Below are positions 1 through 14,859 of a DNA stretch of 64,000 nt, in pieces. The notes beneath the pieces were generated by a model. The model saw only the letters and a program-made list of their open reading frames with translations. It searched no databases and was not told the origin of the DNA. The DNA is from Chytridium lagenaria. Taxonomy: Eukaryota > Chytridiomycota > Chytridiomycetes > Chytridiales > Chytridiaceae. The DNA lies in the NCBI GenBank assembly GCA_025449115.1, contig JAHLKC010000094.1, positions 62,001 through 126,000 on the forward strand, read 5' to 3'. Every line of letters starts with the position of its first letter. Position 1 is the stretch's first letter. Made by a program: the position numbers and the translations under genes.

Positions 1-17
1 TGACTTACACGAGTGTG

Positions 18-2652
18 ATGAATCCTGAGCGCTTCCATCCCTATGCCACAAATACAAGAAATCCCGCGACATCCTTCTCATCAACAAGGTCGCCAAGCGG
101 GAAATCATCTCCAGGAGCTGGTCGTAATCAGAAATCTGCTGATTTGAACGATATTTTGGAGAATTTGGATAATGCGCTTCGGACAAGCCCATTATCCACC
201 CGTTCTTTTAAGGAACCGATGCGCCTGAATGCCTCACAACATTTTCAATCAAGCATCCTTTCTGAAACTGCGGAATCGTTTAAACGATCCACCGCTCAAA
301 GTTCTTCATCAAAGGCTGATGTTAATGTGTACACTTCAAAAGGTTCAAAAACAGTCGACCTTTACTCATATCAGTAGACGCCGACCTTATGAAGGCTCGC
401 ATAGAGATAAGGGATTTGAAAAGGATGCTAGGAGAATCGAAGAATGAGTATGAGCACCGGCTCCTGGAATTGGAGAAGAAGAAAACCATTTTAGAGGTGC
501 TGCAGGAGGAGCAGAAGAACAAGTTGACGGTAGAACTCATTGAAACAAAACATTGTAACCTTAAATTAGAGAGCTGATAGCAACATTGAAAAGCTTTTTA
601 AAAAATACAAGGAGTTAGAGGAGGTGTCATCAAAGACAATTGAGGAGTTGAAGGAAAAGTTGGTGAGTTACCGATAGGATATTAAGTTATTTCTGATTCC
701 TACGGTTTAGGAAGAGTTTGAAAATGCTGTGACAGATCTTCGGAGAGAAAACACGGAACTTCGGGAACAGAATTCGTTATTTCAGAGGATTATGAGGATT
801 CCAACAGCAAGCTTGAACACATAACACGACAGAAAGACTCACAGATTATGTCAATAAGAAATGATTTAGATAAGATGAAAAAAGAGGTTTGATATTCTTT
901 TGTCGGCTGAATAATAAAGGTTAAGTTGCGAGAGGAAAGGAAGACGAGAACTGCACTTGAAGATAAAGTAATCGAGCTCGAGGACGCGTTGAGTCAAAAA
1001 GAGTCTCTGCTCAACTTGCAAGAGTCTTCGGAAAATTACAATACCATCTCAAAGCAATTTAAAGGTAAGTTTGCAATTTTTGTACCTCATAACAATTATC
1101 TTAGATCAAGTTCAAGAATTAAAAAGTATTGAGCAAAAAAACCATGAGCTTTGCCGTGAAATTTCATATTTGAGGTCGACGAAGGATAACGCAGAGCGCT
1201 TGAAAGAAGAGAAGGCATCTTTGCTCCATCAACTTGAGGATCTTTCAAAACTTCGAGAAAAATTGGGCGAGACAGAAATGGAAGTCGCTTCTTTACGGGC
1301 GGAAAAAAAGAAATGGTCAGCGTTCCTCGAATTGGATGATTGCATTGGCTTTGAATCTCCGTACGCGCTGTCCAAGTCTCTTGCAAAGGAGAGATTAGAG
1401 TTTGCGATGTTGAAGGAGAAATTTGGACAGGAAAACGCTACGCAGAAAGGCATGTTATCTTATATTGATCAACTGGAGGGAGAGGTATTTCGATACACGA
1501 TTATGCGGCTAACGAGGTTACAGCTTACAGGCGAAAGAAGTCTGCATGCGGAGGCTAAAACGAAATACGAAACTCTATTTCGGACCCACAAAAGATCTGA
1601 AAAAACTCGCGAGCTTTTGCAAAAAGAAGTTCAATTTTGTAGAGAACAGCTGGTAAGTCGCAAATACAACTATACTGTCTTACTATGTATAAAAGCGTGC
1701 CTACGAGCTTGAAGAGGAGGAAATGGCACCAAATTTCGATCGCGTGAAGACAGAGCGTGTGCATCAACTCGAACAGCTTTGTGATACTTTTAAGGCTCGC
1801 ATATCGGAATTGGAGGTTGAGTTGAAGAACTCTGCACACTTTGATGCTTCTCAATTGGATGTTACGACGCGAAGCCTATTTTCACCGGAAGCCATTGAAA
1901 AAATGGAATTGTTGGAATCTGGTAAGGCAACTACTTAACATAGTCATTATTTACTATTTTTTAGAAGTGTCAAGTTTACGGAAAGAAAAAATTCTCCTTG
2001 AAAGAGAACTCAATTCCGCAAACGAGCAACTGACGATTTTGGAGAATGCTGTCGGACGTGGGGTTTGCGACATCTCTAACATGAGGATTTTGCAAATGGT
2101 GGATAATCCACAATCGCAAGATTACAGAATCAGGAAAAACATGTTAGATGCTTTGAAGAAAGAAAACACGGATCTTCGACAGCAAATCGAGTCTTGCGGG
2201 AGAGCGGGTGATGTTATTCCTGTATCGTCGTTAAGGACAGTTCAACTGGAGTGCGAGGAGGCGAGACGACAGATTCAGGAGAAGGAGAAGAGGATGATGA
2301 GATTAAAGGAGGTTTGACATAGTGCTTTGGTTTACTGGCTTACACTTTAAAGGTTTATGCGGCTAAGGCTCAGGAGTACCGTGAAGCTGTATTTTCGCTC
2401 GTGGGGTATAAGGTGGATTTCCAGGAAGGAAGAGTGAAGCTTGTTTCTACGTACTCGAACCCCGACGACCCGTCGTTCTTGTTTACGAGTGGGCCTAACG
2501 ATGAAGGAACAATGCAGCTCGTAGGCGGCTCCTCTGAACGACTTCCGGTGTTGCAAAGAGCAAGGCAGTACTATATCGATGAACGGGGGTCTGTACCGGC
2601 ATTTCTCGCTTCGGTCACGTTAGCGGGATGGGAGCGGGAGAATCGAAAATGA
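18..2652 (+). CDS. MAD1: Spindle assembly checkpoint protein Mad1
   Basis: Mad1 holds Mad2 at unattached kinetochores to delay anaphase. The sequence shows a Ser/Thr-rich N-terminus (about residues 1-115), then long heptad-rich coiled coil in several exons, then a compact C-terminal domain at about 2352-2650. That domain has the family pattern: an E..FSLVGYKVDF strand, a LVSTYSNPDD segment, MQLVGG, and a final SVPAFLASVTL helix. Introns can be seen at about 663-710, 1065-1104, 1650-1694, 1925-1970 and 2311-2353. The ATG at 18 is the first available, but the true start could lie outside the window. The frame breaks near 375 and 575 although the coiled-coil sequence continues in another frame, so single-base errors are likely. 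The family call rests on the C-terminal domain; the coiled coil alone would be uninformative. Confidence 0.8.
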
Positions 2653-2752
2653 AACTTATGATTGTGAGATACCCAATTATTGTAAGATCCTGTAAAATTC
2701 TATAAATTAAAGCATTTTTGTCCAAGTAGAATAATTATGTATTTAAAAAGTC

Positions 2753-5513
2753 TCAGGGAAGATTGACGTCCTGCGTCTCTGGCCAGAAATCGCCAGGTGT
2801 AAGAGAGGTGATCGACGATACGGCCATCGGGAATAACAGCGGTCTCGGAGTTGTATCTGAAGACCGTCGTATTTTTTCAAGACCATTAGGTGCCTCGATA
2901 CTTGCACTCGGTTGTTTGATAAATTCATCTAAATGGTTTCCACCCATCGAGTAATCCACTTCATCGTCCTCGTCAATTCGTGGATCAAATCGATTAGGTT
3001 TGAGAATGCGTAATGAATTCTCGGAGGTAAATGCTGTGTTTGAATCGGGACCGTGGCTGGAAGATATGGGGTATTGAAGTTTACTTGATGACGTTAAGGG
3101 AGATAGGTCTGTGTAATCCTCTTGACGTATTGTGTGAGAAGAGAGTGACCCGCCGTCGGTATAGACGTCATCTTCACTTTGATTTCTAAAACAAACTTAA
3201 TAATTGTCCACATCCAATAATAAAAACGACTTACTCAGCATCTTCACCGACAACATCAATCAACGCCTTCAAATTTGAGAGTGTATTTCTTAGATTCGTA
3301 ACATTCATCCCAACATGATTCATTAACTTTAACGTTAGCCAGTAAAGGCCTAAATCAGCTCACCTGCTCGATATCCTTATTCAACAAAAAGACGCCATAC
3401 TCAAAGCGTAATTTATCCACACCTTTAAGGAAAAGCGGAAACCTGTACACACAAGTCAATCACAGAAATAAAGAGAAAAAAACAAAAACAACACACTTAC
3501 TCCCTGCTGCCGGGAAATTGACGAGAGACACGATCAAGAATCATGGAGCGTGATGACATAGGGTTGATGGGTATCTTAATGGAACTTCAAGGTATGTCGC
3601 AATCATAATAATCAAATGAGCAGTGTATCCAAGACCAGTGGATATCCGCTCGTCATCAAAACCTATCGTGGATAATGTAAAGGTCGTGTTCTAATGACGG
3701 GATGAAGTACCAGAAAACTCAGAGTTGGGTAGCTTAATACCACGAATTGACATAAGATTTCCAACCAAGCCCTTTCCAGATTTTAAGACGCGGTGTTAAA
3801 AATTAAAAACCAACCAGCTCGATAGGATAAATAGACTTCATATCAAATATCAAACGCCTCTGTCGAAAACTGATATGCGCACAGGTCTTTGAGCATCCGA
3901 GTCTGAAAGAATCAGTAAACCTGCAAAAATTTCTATCTCACTTTGTTCTCGCAAGTTCAGCTTGTTTTAGATCCAACCCATGCCTTGTAGACTCCCGATC
4001 TGGCCCGGACTCTCGAAGCTGTCGATTCCTTATCGCCAAAATCTCTTTCATTTCCTTCAACTTCAGTCGACCTTTAGAAGTTAGGAACTTAGTACAGAGA
4101 GGAATTCATTTTACTTGATTGGATACTCTGTGTTCTAGCAGTCATTTCTTTTTCTATGAACGCAATTCTCCCCAAAATTTCGGCTCTCCGTTCCTGCAAA
4201 ATTTAGACCAGGACGAACTTGAGAAACTTTACAGTTGCAGTAAGTTTGCTTTTTCGGGAAGCTAACGCCTCTGAACTTCGCTGAAGCGTATTGATGGAAT
4301 CTTGTATTAGCAAAATCTCCTTTTGAGCCGCCACGATTCTAAAAACTTGTCAACCAATGGGTAGCATTGTAAATCGCACCTGTTGATGCATTCTAGCTTA
4401 TACGATCCTTTAACCTAATCTAATATTAACCATGATAGAGAGGCCTTTTAAAACCTTTTGGTGATCCACTTTAACTGGCAAGGATTCTTCAGCGTCCTCC
4501 TGATCACGTCAGAAATGAGAGTCAGGAAATGCACATACCATATTGCCAGCCTTTGCAAGTGTATAAAATCCATCAAGAAATTCAAATAATGGCGTATTCG
4601 CGGGAAACACCTTTTCATGATCTGCAAGCTGGCATCCTTAGCCTTGATAGAGTAAATGAACACAGCTTACATCAGTCCCTACAAACTCTAGCGACGAAAA
4701 ATCCAATGTCCATTCAGAAATAACTCTATACTCTCGACTTCCATCTGGATCTTCGACTGAATCCGCCGACTTCCTTCCCCAAAGCGTGAGCCGATACTTG
4801 CCTTTTTCATCAGCAAGCTTCTCGGAGGGTATTGATTCGGGGAGTAAATGCCATGAAGGGTTCTAATAACTTCATCAGCATTGAATCTAAGGTCGCCCGC
4901 TTACTCTTGATGCATGCTTTGTATCGCTCACGTACAGGTCCTCATTGTCAAGCAAGCTTAAGGTGAAATAGGTATCCATCATATCCGCAAAACTTGAAAG
5001 ACTTTGTGGGAAGAAGTCGAGAAAAAGTTGACCAGAGCCAGTGCTGAGACGGTTTAAAGCGGCTTCTGCAAATCGAATGTACGCGGGGACCTTTGGAATG
5101 AAGAACGAGTGTCCTTCTCATCATCTTCTAGAGTAACGCATGGTGCAACTTCCTTGCCATTGGTGGGAGATAAGGTAGTGGCATTAGTGATTGTGGGTTC
5201 GTCGCCGTTTTTAACGGAAAGGAGACGGGGTTGGCGGGAGGAACGGCCACGGAATTCGAGGTTGCGAAAGCAGATTGAGACGACATGCCGTAAGCGACGC
5301 TGCTGAGAGTATGTTTGGTCAAGGTGTTGGATTTAAATGAATGTAGGTATGAAGAAAAGATCCTCATAGATGTTTCTTACCTGCCGGGATGAATGCCTCG
5401 TCATTCTTGGCCGAGGTCACTTCGCGGATTGCACTTGCTTCAAGGTTGCGATGTGAGGGTGTAGTACAAAGGATTTTGGGATTTGTTTCCTGTACTAGTA
5501 TAAATACATTCAT
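2753..5513 (-). CDS. UVRAG: UVRAG/Vps38 subunit of the PI3-kinase complex II
   Basis: This subunit partners Vps30/Beclin and Vps34 on endosomes and autophagic membranes. Read on the minus strand, the gene gives a C2-like N-terminal domain (about 4600-5090, including [16 protein letters not shown]), a coiled coil (about 3900-4330), and the family's most recognisable block at 3230-3660. That block contains [36 protein letters not shown] and [13 protein letters not shown] disordered tail ends at the stop at 2753. About ten short introns are visible, for example 3187-3235 with a clear donor and acceptor. The ATG at 5513 opens a frame reading into an [11 protein letters not shown] segment like the start of UVRAG. 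The reading frame between about 5100 and 5370 cannot be joined cleanly, so the second exon is uncertain. Confidence 0.85.
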
Positions 5514-6251
5514 GGCCCTAACCATCTATTTTTTTGTTCGTTCGTTTGTTCATTTCAACGCATGCCATTCCAAAACTATATCTATATACTTATTTATTCA
5601 AATTGTTGTTTGTTGTGTTAATATTCAAATTTGAAAAATAAAGGACTGGACGGAGCCTTCTCGCTGGGCCATTAACTCAGATCGGGTTCAATGGAGTTCC
5701 CAAAGTATGTGTTCTAATGATGTGGATATTCGTTTGTTCAGCTCATGTTATGTGCATCTTCCTCGTGTTATTTCTAATTTTCGAATTTTTTAGTGCTGCA
5801 TTGCAACTGCATGTTATCAGATCTGATTTTTTGTCCTATTGGGCGGGCTTTGCCCCCCCCCCAATTTTTCATACATCGAATTGCACTTAACTTATCATAC
5901 ACTTTCTTATACGCGTTTCAAATTTTTGTGTTGCAGCAACTAGTTCAGCGCATAGCGCGTACTCAATACGGCTTTATAAAGCTGGCTATACGTTCATCAC
6001 AGCTATTATAAAAGGTGCGTATTTGTTCTACCTAACACGGGTTTATATGATATCGCAAAGCGAGCAGTTTGAATTCTATTCCTACCCTCCCAAATAACCT
6101 TTTATCCACATATAACTTACAGGAATCTTTGGTATCTTCTTTTTAGCACGAAGAGCTCAAGCGGATATAGCTTACAAATGATGATAGCTACGCAGGTACA
6201 CACATTTATGACCTCTGTCAAAGTTTTTCAACAACAAATTGACAATCCTCC
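5514..6251. other. Intergenic, divergent promoter region
   Basis: AT-rich spacer between the divergently transcribed UVRAG-like gene and the CRIB-NDR kinase gene. A C9 run lies at about 5854. Several short open frames show no recognisable protein. No RNA gene was seen. Confidence 0.5.
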
Positions 6252-8583
<2,332 letters not shown>

Positions 8584-9096
8584 GGGAGGAAATGGATGAA
8601 GACCAACTATTAGTATCACGTTTTATTATCCCGCATGATTTGGTCAGCAGTTCTTTTTCTCTGTTTTTCCTTATGTAATTTGAGCATTTTGTGGCATCGT
8701 AAATACTACGGACTATTGGATAAAGTAAGATGTTCGTGTTTAAAACCTCAACGTAATAAGTAAAAGTATAAGACATAATTTTTCCTGGTTAAATAATGCT
8801 ATTTGTAAAGATTGAAACTGTTTTTGACTTTAGTTGTGACGGTTCTAGTTCGCCTGGTTCTCGGGGAACAAAAGATTATTACGATTTAGATTAGGGGATG
8901 CACCGGTTTTTAACTTACACCCAAATACGAATAAATTCACAGAGACATCCCCACTTACAGCAATTAGGCTCAACAAAGCTGTATGTGGAATGAACTCTCT
9001 ATTCAAACCCTAGCATATTCCTTCAACCATATCGAGATGCGTGACAATTCCAATGACAATTCCCAATTGTTTTGATTCTTCGATTGTTATTAGTAG
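8584..9096. other. Intergenic spacer
   Basis: AT-rich 3' flank of the kinase gene and promoter of the FBF1-like gene. No open frame here looks coding. A start-proximal TATA box is not obvious. Confidence 0.5.
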
Positions 9097-12000
9097 ATGG
9101 CTGCAGCAAAAGCTAAAGGCCAGAAGGAGAGTCTGGACATAGACTTTGACGACTTTGATGATCTAGATGATTTATTGAAGGACGAGGATGGCGATGATCA
9201 CCTCGGGGATCTGTTAGGGATAAAAGGTCCTTCCGCTAGTAAATCTACAGCTCCTAATGCTGCTGCCACGTCTGCCTCATCTCCACCTTCTAATTTAAAG
9301 GTAGAAGTATCTTGAAACGTTTTCTAATCTAACCATGTATACTTTTGTTCTGCATACATGTTTAATCAGCCAAGTTTTCTCACACCCACCACCACCTCCA
9401 CCTCCACCCCTCAAGACCTCCCCAAATCCAACTTTAACGCTCCATCCTCCAACCCCAACCTCACAACCCGCCCCGAAGACCCCGCATCCACCCTCCGTCC
9501 TTTCCCTCTCAACACCGATGCCGAAAAAAACTCTCGTCGCATGTCCGCCCCCATCTTTGGTGCAAAAAGAATCCCCGACGACGATCTTGACGACACTCAA
9601 ATGAACAACCTCCTGAGTTCTATGCAAAACACAAAAGGTCGAACAAGTCCGGGTTTAAGTCATGATGGAATTCCCTCTCTGCTTGTCACTAAAAGTGAGG
9701 ATACACCCGCTGCTCCATGGTTTTCAGCGTCACATGGAGCGCTTGGAACGAAACCGTCAAGTTTTTCCGCTACAGAGTCGATAAGAAGTGCATCACCTAA
9801 CAGTTTGTTGGACTCAAAACGGTCCCCGCCGCGCCCTAAACCTGGTGTGGATGAGAGCGATGATGATATTGATTTGTTGGACAGCATGGGACTTGGCGAG
9901 GGAAAGAAGAAGGTGGATAGTTCAAAGACGTCGACTGCTGGGTTCTCGTTGTTGAGTTCGGATGCGTCGAATGGGAGGAGCAAGTCGCCTTTGACGTTGG
10001 GGAAAGAGGAGGGGTTCAAACCGTCGAGTGGGGGGAGTGCGGGAGGAGGAGGAGCTTTTGGTGGAGGTTTTGGGTCTGGAGGTGGAGGTTTTGGTGGAGG
10101 AGGGATTGGTGGAATAGGTGGTGGGACTTTTGGGGGAGGAGGACTAGGGGGAGCAGGTGGAAGTATAGGAGGAATGGGAGGTGGAGGTATAGGAGGATTA
10201 GGAGGTGATGGAGGTGGAGGTATAGGAGGATTAGGAGGTGATGGAGGTGGAAAAACTGGAGGGTTTGGTGGTGGGCTCGGAGGAGGAGGTTTAGGAGGAG
10301 ACATCAACAGCAAAAGCGGAGTCGGCAACAATGACACGGGTGACGATTTCATCCCCTCCTTCCTCCTCGACAATTCCAACGGTCGTCGACGACGCGGTCC
10401 CCACCAGGTTCCACCCCCAAACTCACCACCCCCATGACCGAATTTGAAAAAAAGGACGACGCGTTAGGGATCCCGACGCTTAGTTTTCTCGATAAACTGA
10501 AATCGGCGAGTAACGGTGCGATTGAGGGACGGAGAGGGAAGGAGGAGGAAGGGAAACGAGGATCGACTTCGCATTCTACTTCAAGTATTCTGGAAAGCGT
10601 GAAGGGGGGACAGGGGAGGGGAAGTTTGGGGTCGGAGAAGTCGGATATGGCAGGTATGACAATATTGTCGTTTTTGTTTTGGGTGTGAAAGCTAATGGAT
10701 TCTTTTTGGTTGATTGACGAGTGTAGATGCTAAAAGTGGTGAGTTTATTTCTCAGGGATTATTTTTTATTAACTCCATATGCCCAGCGGCACCTAGCAGC
10801 GGTCTATCTTGTAAGTCACATATCATCCCATTGTATCCTAAGTGTTCAAAGTCCTCGACTCGAAACCGAAATTCCTTTCCAAAGAAAAACAACAACCTAA
10901 ACCCTCTCAATGTAAGTACAAATTCAAGTAGAAAATTTGGACAAAGCTCACATAAATATGTTAACACTTCAACAACAAAGCCTCAAAACTCTCCACCCAA
11001 AACCCGACTCAGACTCGGAAAAATCAGATTCATCCATCTCCATCAAGCAAAAAAAGAAACCCAACCCAAAGATACCAACCCACACACCCGTCATTCACCA
11101 AACCCATTCACAGCCATCCAAAAAACCCTCAAAACCCATAAAGGTAACTCTCTTAACAACATCCCTATCTAACCCACCCAACCTCAGACGCCAACCAAAA
11201 AACCCCGCTCCCCATCCCCAACCCCAACCTCCTCTATCCAAAGCATCAGCGCCTCCGACTCAGACACACCACCACCCCCAAAAAACCTCCCAAAAAACCC
11301 GTCGACTCTCAAAAAGAATCCCCCTAAATCACCGCAACTTCAAAAACCGCCCCCCAAATCAAAAAAAACCAGACTCAAGTGACAGCAGCAGCATCCAAAG
11401 CCTAAGTCCTAGCGAAAGCATCCTTTCCATCTCATCCTCCGAAGATGAGGATAGTCACTCCATTCAGGAACCCACTGGATCACTCAAAGAACTTCAGAAA
11501 CGCATCAAAAGTTTGGAAAAGGCTCTTGAATCCGAGAAAACCGCCCGTCAAACCATCGAAGTAGATCGCGAAGTCGCTAAAGTAAAAGCGGAAACCGCCG
11601 ATATTGAGCTTCGGCGCGTTCAACTTGAACTCAAAGAAATCGTGACAAAGGTACCTTCCAAGTTCTGAAACGTATCTAATTTTTTTTTTCGAAGAACACG
11701 GAAGACCGTCTCGCACTCCTCGAAACGCACACCGCTGAAAAATCCACCGCCCTCGAAAACCTCAAATCTGACCTCAAGATTGAAACCGACCGTCTCCTCA
11801 ACCAGCAAAAGAATCAGTGAGTTCCGCGGATTTTGTAACGCGTTAACCGTTCCGTTGTAGCTTGTTCAAACGCATTCCCTGGATCTAGAAAAACTCAAAT
11901 GCGATCATGAACACCATATCGCGGATTTGAAAGCTAAGCATCTCGTGGAGGTAATGAATACGTCATGTTTTTTGTTTTTTTTGTCTTTTCTTTTCTTTTC

Positions 12001-14090
12001 TTCTTGATAGGAAACTGATGATTGGGTGTAGATGGAAAAAGTGATTTCCAACGCCGAAGCAACCCGACGCCTCGAAACCCTCGCCACACGTATGGACCAC
12101 AGCTCCCGAGTCGTCGACACCCTCCAACAACGCATCTCCGACTCCCACATACAAAACATAAAGGTCCCTCTTCTCTCCCTCCCCACAATCCTAACCTTTT
12201 TGTATAGGAACGAGAAGACTCTCTCACAGCCCGTGAAACGCAATTAAAAGAGGTACACCCCCGTGAAGTCTGTATATGCTTACTGTGGTTTTAGCTCCAA
12301 AACCATTTACTGATTCAACGGAAACTTCTTGATGAGGAACGTCTTCAACTTCGTCATGATACCGCTGCGCTTACACATGAGACGACGCTCACAAAACAAC
12401 GGCTGGAAGAGGAACGCCACGCTACTGAATCTTCACGTCTCGCACTCGAAGAAGCAATAGTAGGACTTTTTTTTTAATTCACATCGCACTCTCAACCTCC
12501 CACCTATCGAACTCTCTACTTATCCGCACACTCTCACCATTCGTCACATTCTATACCCATACATCGCACTCTCTATCCATCAACACACCCTCTCCATTCA
12601 TCATTTTCTACCTATTCAGAGCAGTCTCCATCCATTCATCAAACCCCCCAACTTTCACACTAATCCCCTCCGCCCCTTAAAAAAGGTAACCGCCCGTTCC
12701 GAACGCGACGCCGCCCTATCATCTCTCCACCAAGAACGTCTCGACTTTTTAAAAGCAAGAGAAAGCTGGTCTCTTGAACGCAAACGTGTCGAAAACGCTA
12801 CAAAGGATGAAATGCGCGCTATCGCCATGGAAAAGGCTACTTTGAATGCACGACGGGATGCTGTGGCGTCATTGGAATCAGAGGTGATGAAGGTGAAAGA
12901 GAGAGAGGAGAATCAGATTCATGCTGGTGAGAGAAACCTTAATACGCTTTACTTAATGCCTGTCGTTTTCCCCCGTTCCCAACCCGTTTCATTTCCCCCG
13001 CAATTTTAAAGCTCTGACCATAAGATTCCCTTTCCCCCCCACCCCCTCTTAGATCGAACCGTTTTAGAAAAGAGTTCCACGCACTCGCGTTGAAGCGGAT
13101 GGAGGTGCACCGTGAGGCGGCGTTGTTGAGAGCTGAACGGTTAGCGGTGGATGCAGTCAAGGCAAGGACAGAGGCCGAAGTGGAAGCTTTTGAGACAACG
13201 AGGAGCACGACGGAACGGGAGGTGAGACAAACTGTGAGCATACATGATAGCGTTGGTGAGTGACCTTCCTTTCTCCCCCTCCATTTGTATTTATAAAAGT
13301 ATCCATTGCATTACTCCAACAAATTATTTTATTCATGGTTTTGTGGTGGAAAAATGGAGCCGTGCTGTTATTTTAAGCGACAGTGTAGCCATCATTGTGT
13401 TAAGCAGAATGCACGTCCTATTGTTTAAAGCAACATTGCAGCCTTCCTATTTCTTTCATTTTCGTATAGGTATCGCTTCTTCTAACTTGTTTACATCAGT
13501 TCACGAACGTCAAAAAGCCGAAACCTTTCACCTCTCCACCCAAAAACTCCTCACAGACCTCGACCTTGCGCGTCAAAAGCTAAAAACCGAATCCGAAGAA
13601 GTACATGACCCTGCACACTTTTCCCTCTCTAACCCATTTTATGGTGACAGCTTGAAACCCAACGTTCCTCTCTCACCACACTCCGTGACAAACTCCTTCA
13701 AGACCGGATAGCGTTGGCTGAGGAGCGGGGGAAGGCAGTGTCGTTGATGAAGAGAGCTTGGGAGGAGGTTTGTGGAGGGTGTTTGGTTTTTTCGTTGATT
13801 GCTTTTTTCGGTAGAAACAGGATGGACAGAGGGATTATACGGGTACGCCGGGAATTGCTAAGGCGAATGTGCACGTGTATACACCGCCGTTGATGAAACA
13901 TCCGGAGGAGAGTGAGTATCTGCGAACAGTGGGTTCAAAGCTGGATAGAGTGATAGCGGGGTTACGGAATGTAAGTAGAGCCTTTTCAATTATTTTGTTG
14001 GTTGGCTGAATGGTGTTGTAGAATCAAGTTGATTTGACCGATCAGAAAGCGTACTTGACGCGTCGTGGGCGGACAGTGGGACGGTATTGA
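9097..14090 (+). CDS. FBF1-like ciliary transition-fibre protein (candidate)
   Basis: FBF1 sits on transition fibres at the base of cilia. The ATG at 9097 opens an acidic N-terminus (DIDFDDFDDLDDLLKDEDGDD, then LGDLLGIKG). It is followed by Ser/Pro-rich disorder, a long Gly-rich tract (about 10030-10310), and then many short exons of charged coiled coil between 11460 and 14090. The stretch RRLETLATRMDHSSRVVDTL..RISDSH, leading into ERE.SL.ARE.QLKEL, follows the spacing I recall from the FBF1 coiled coil, and the acidic N-terminus also fits. The last exon ends at the TGA at 14088-14090. Introns are numerous and some are composed of simple CACTCTC-like sequence (12470-12690). Several frames break in the middle part. 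It could instead be another coiled-coil centrosomal protein; the disordered half gives no help. Confidence 0.45.
10021..10313 (+). repeat. Gly-rich coding repeat
   Basis: Imperfect GGAGGTGGAGG-type repeat encoding GGxGGxGG runs inside the FBF1-like gene. The unit GGDGGGGIGGLGGDG occurs twice in tandem (about 10170-10255). The opposite strand is an open Pro-rich frame, which is a shadow of this bias. Confidence 0.85.
12470..12686 (+). other. Low-complexity intron of the FBF1-like gene
   Basis: Pyrimidine-rich stretch with recurring CACTCTC/CATCCAT words between two coiled-coil exons, ending in AAAAAAG before the next exon. It holds no coding signal. Confidence 0.5.
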
Positions 14091-14859
14091 TTTGGGAAAC
14101 AAAGTGTTGATGATCCCTCTGATTCAATTAAAACCGAATTTGTGGATAGTTAGACAGGCCAAAATAGTTGAGGACCTCTTTCTTTTCGGCCATTTGCAAA
14201 CACCATATTTTCACACTTCACATCATGCAACAAAAAGACAACAGATTTTCATATTTTCCGGGGATGTGTGAAAACGTACAAACAAAAAAAGAAAAAGAAA
14301 GGAATGTGGCTCTGATGAGATAAAAAAGAAAGAAACCCCTCTCCCCTCATAAGAGCCAAGCGTGCTGAAAAGAGAGAACAAAAACGATGCAGGAAAAAAA
14401 AAAGGTGGAAGGATCAAGTGAAGATTTTCGAGACGCGGAGGATTGAAAATAGAACAACATGCGAGACAAAATGCTAAGAAAATAGTGAGGAAGAACGTGA
14501 AAAAAAATGTTGGTTTGGTACAAGTTGAGAAAGAAACCGCGTCCTATGGTAAAGGGTGGGAATAAAAAAGGAGAATAAGGGGAGACGATCACCGATATCA
14601 CTTGCAGAAAACACTCATAATAATGATGAAACCGTAAAACGGTAAGTTAAAGGCAAGAGAGAAAAACACCAACTACTAAAAACTGAGAGGACCAAAAAAA
14701 AAAAAAACAAACAAAAAAGGACGGTGGAAAGGGAATGACGGACACTAAGTTTAAAAAATTTTTAACCGGAAGAAGAGAGCAATTAAAAAGAAAGCAAAAA
14801 ATGGGATCCCTGACGATAAAGAAATAAAAAGAAAAACAAACGCAAAAGAGGGTTCATGG
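14091..14859. other. Convergent 3' intergenic region
   Basis: Lies between the ends of the FBF1-like gene (+) and the homeobox gene (-). It is strongly A/G-rich on the plus strand from 14260 to 14850, with many AAAAAG runs. No gene seen. Confidence 0.5.

Noticed and set aside
5640..5710. tRNA-like GGTTCAA word
   Set aside because: No acceptor stem or D and anticodon arms could be built around it.
9660..10379. 239-codon Pro-rich open frame on the minus strand
   Set aside because: It is the antisense of the Gly-rich tract of the FBF1-like gene; composition alone keeps it open.
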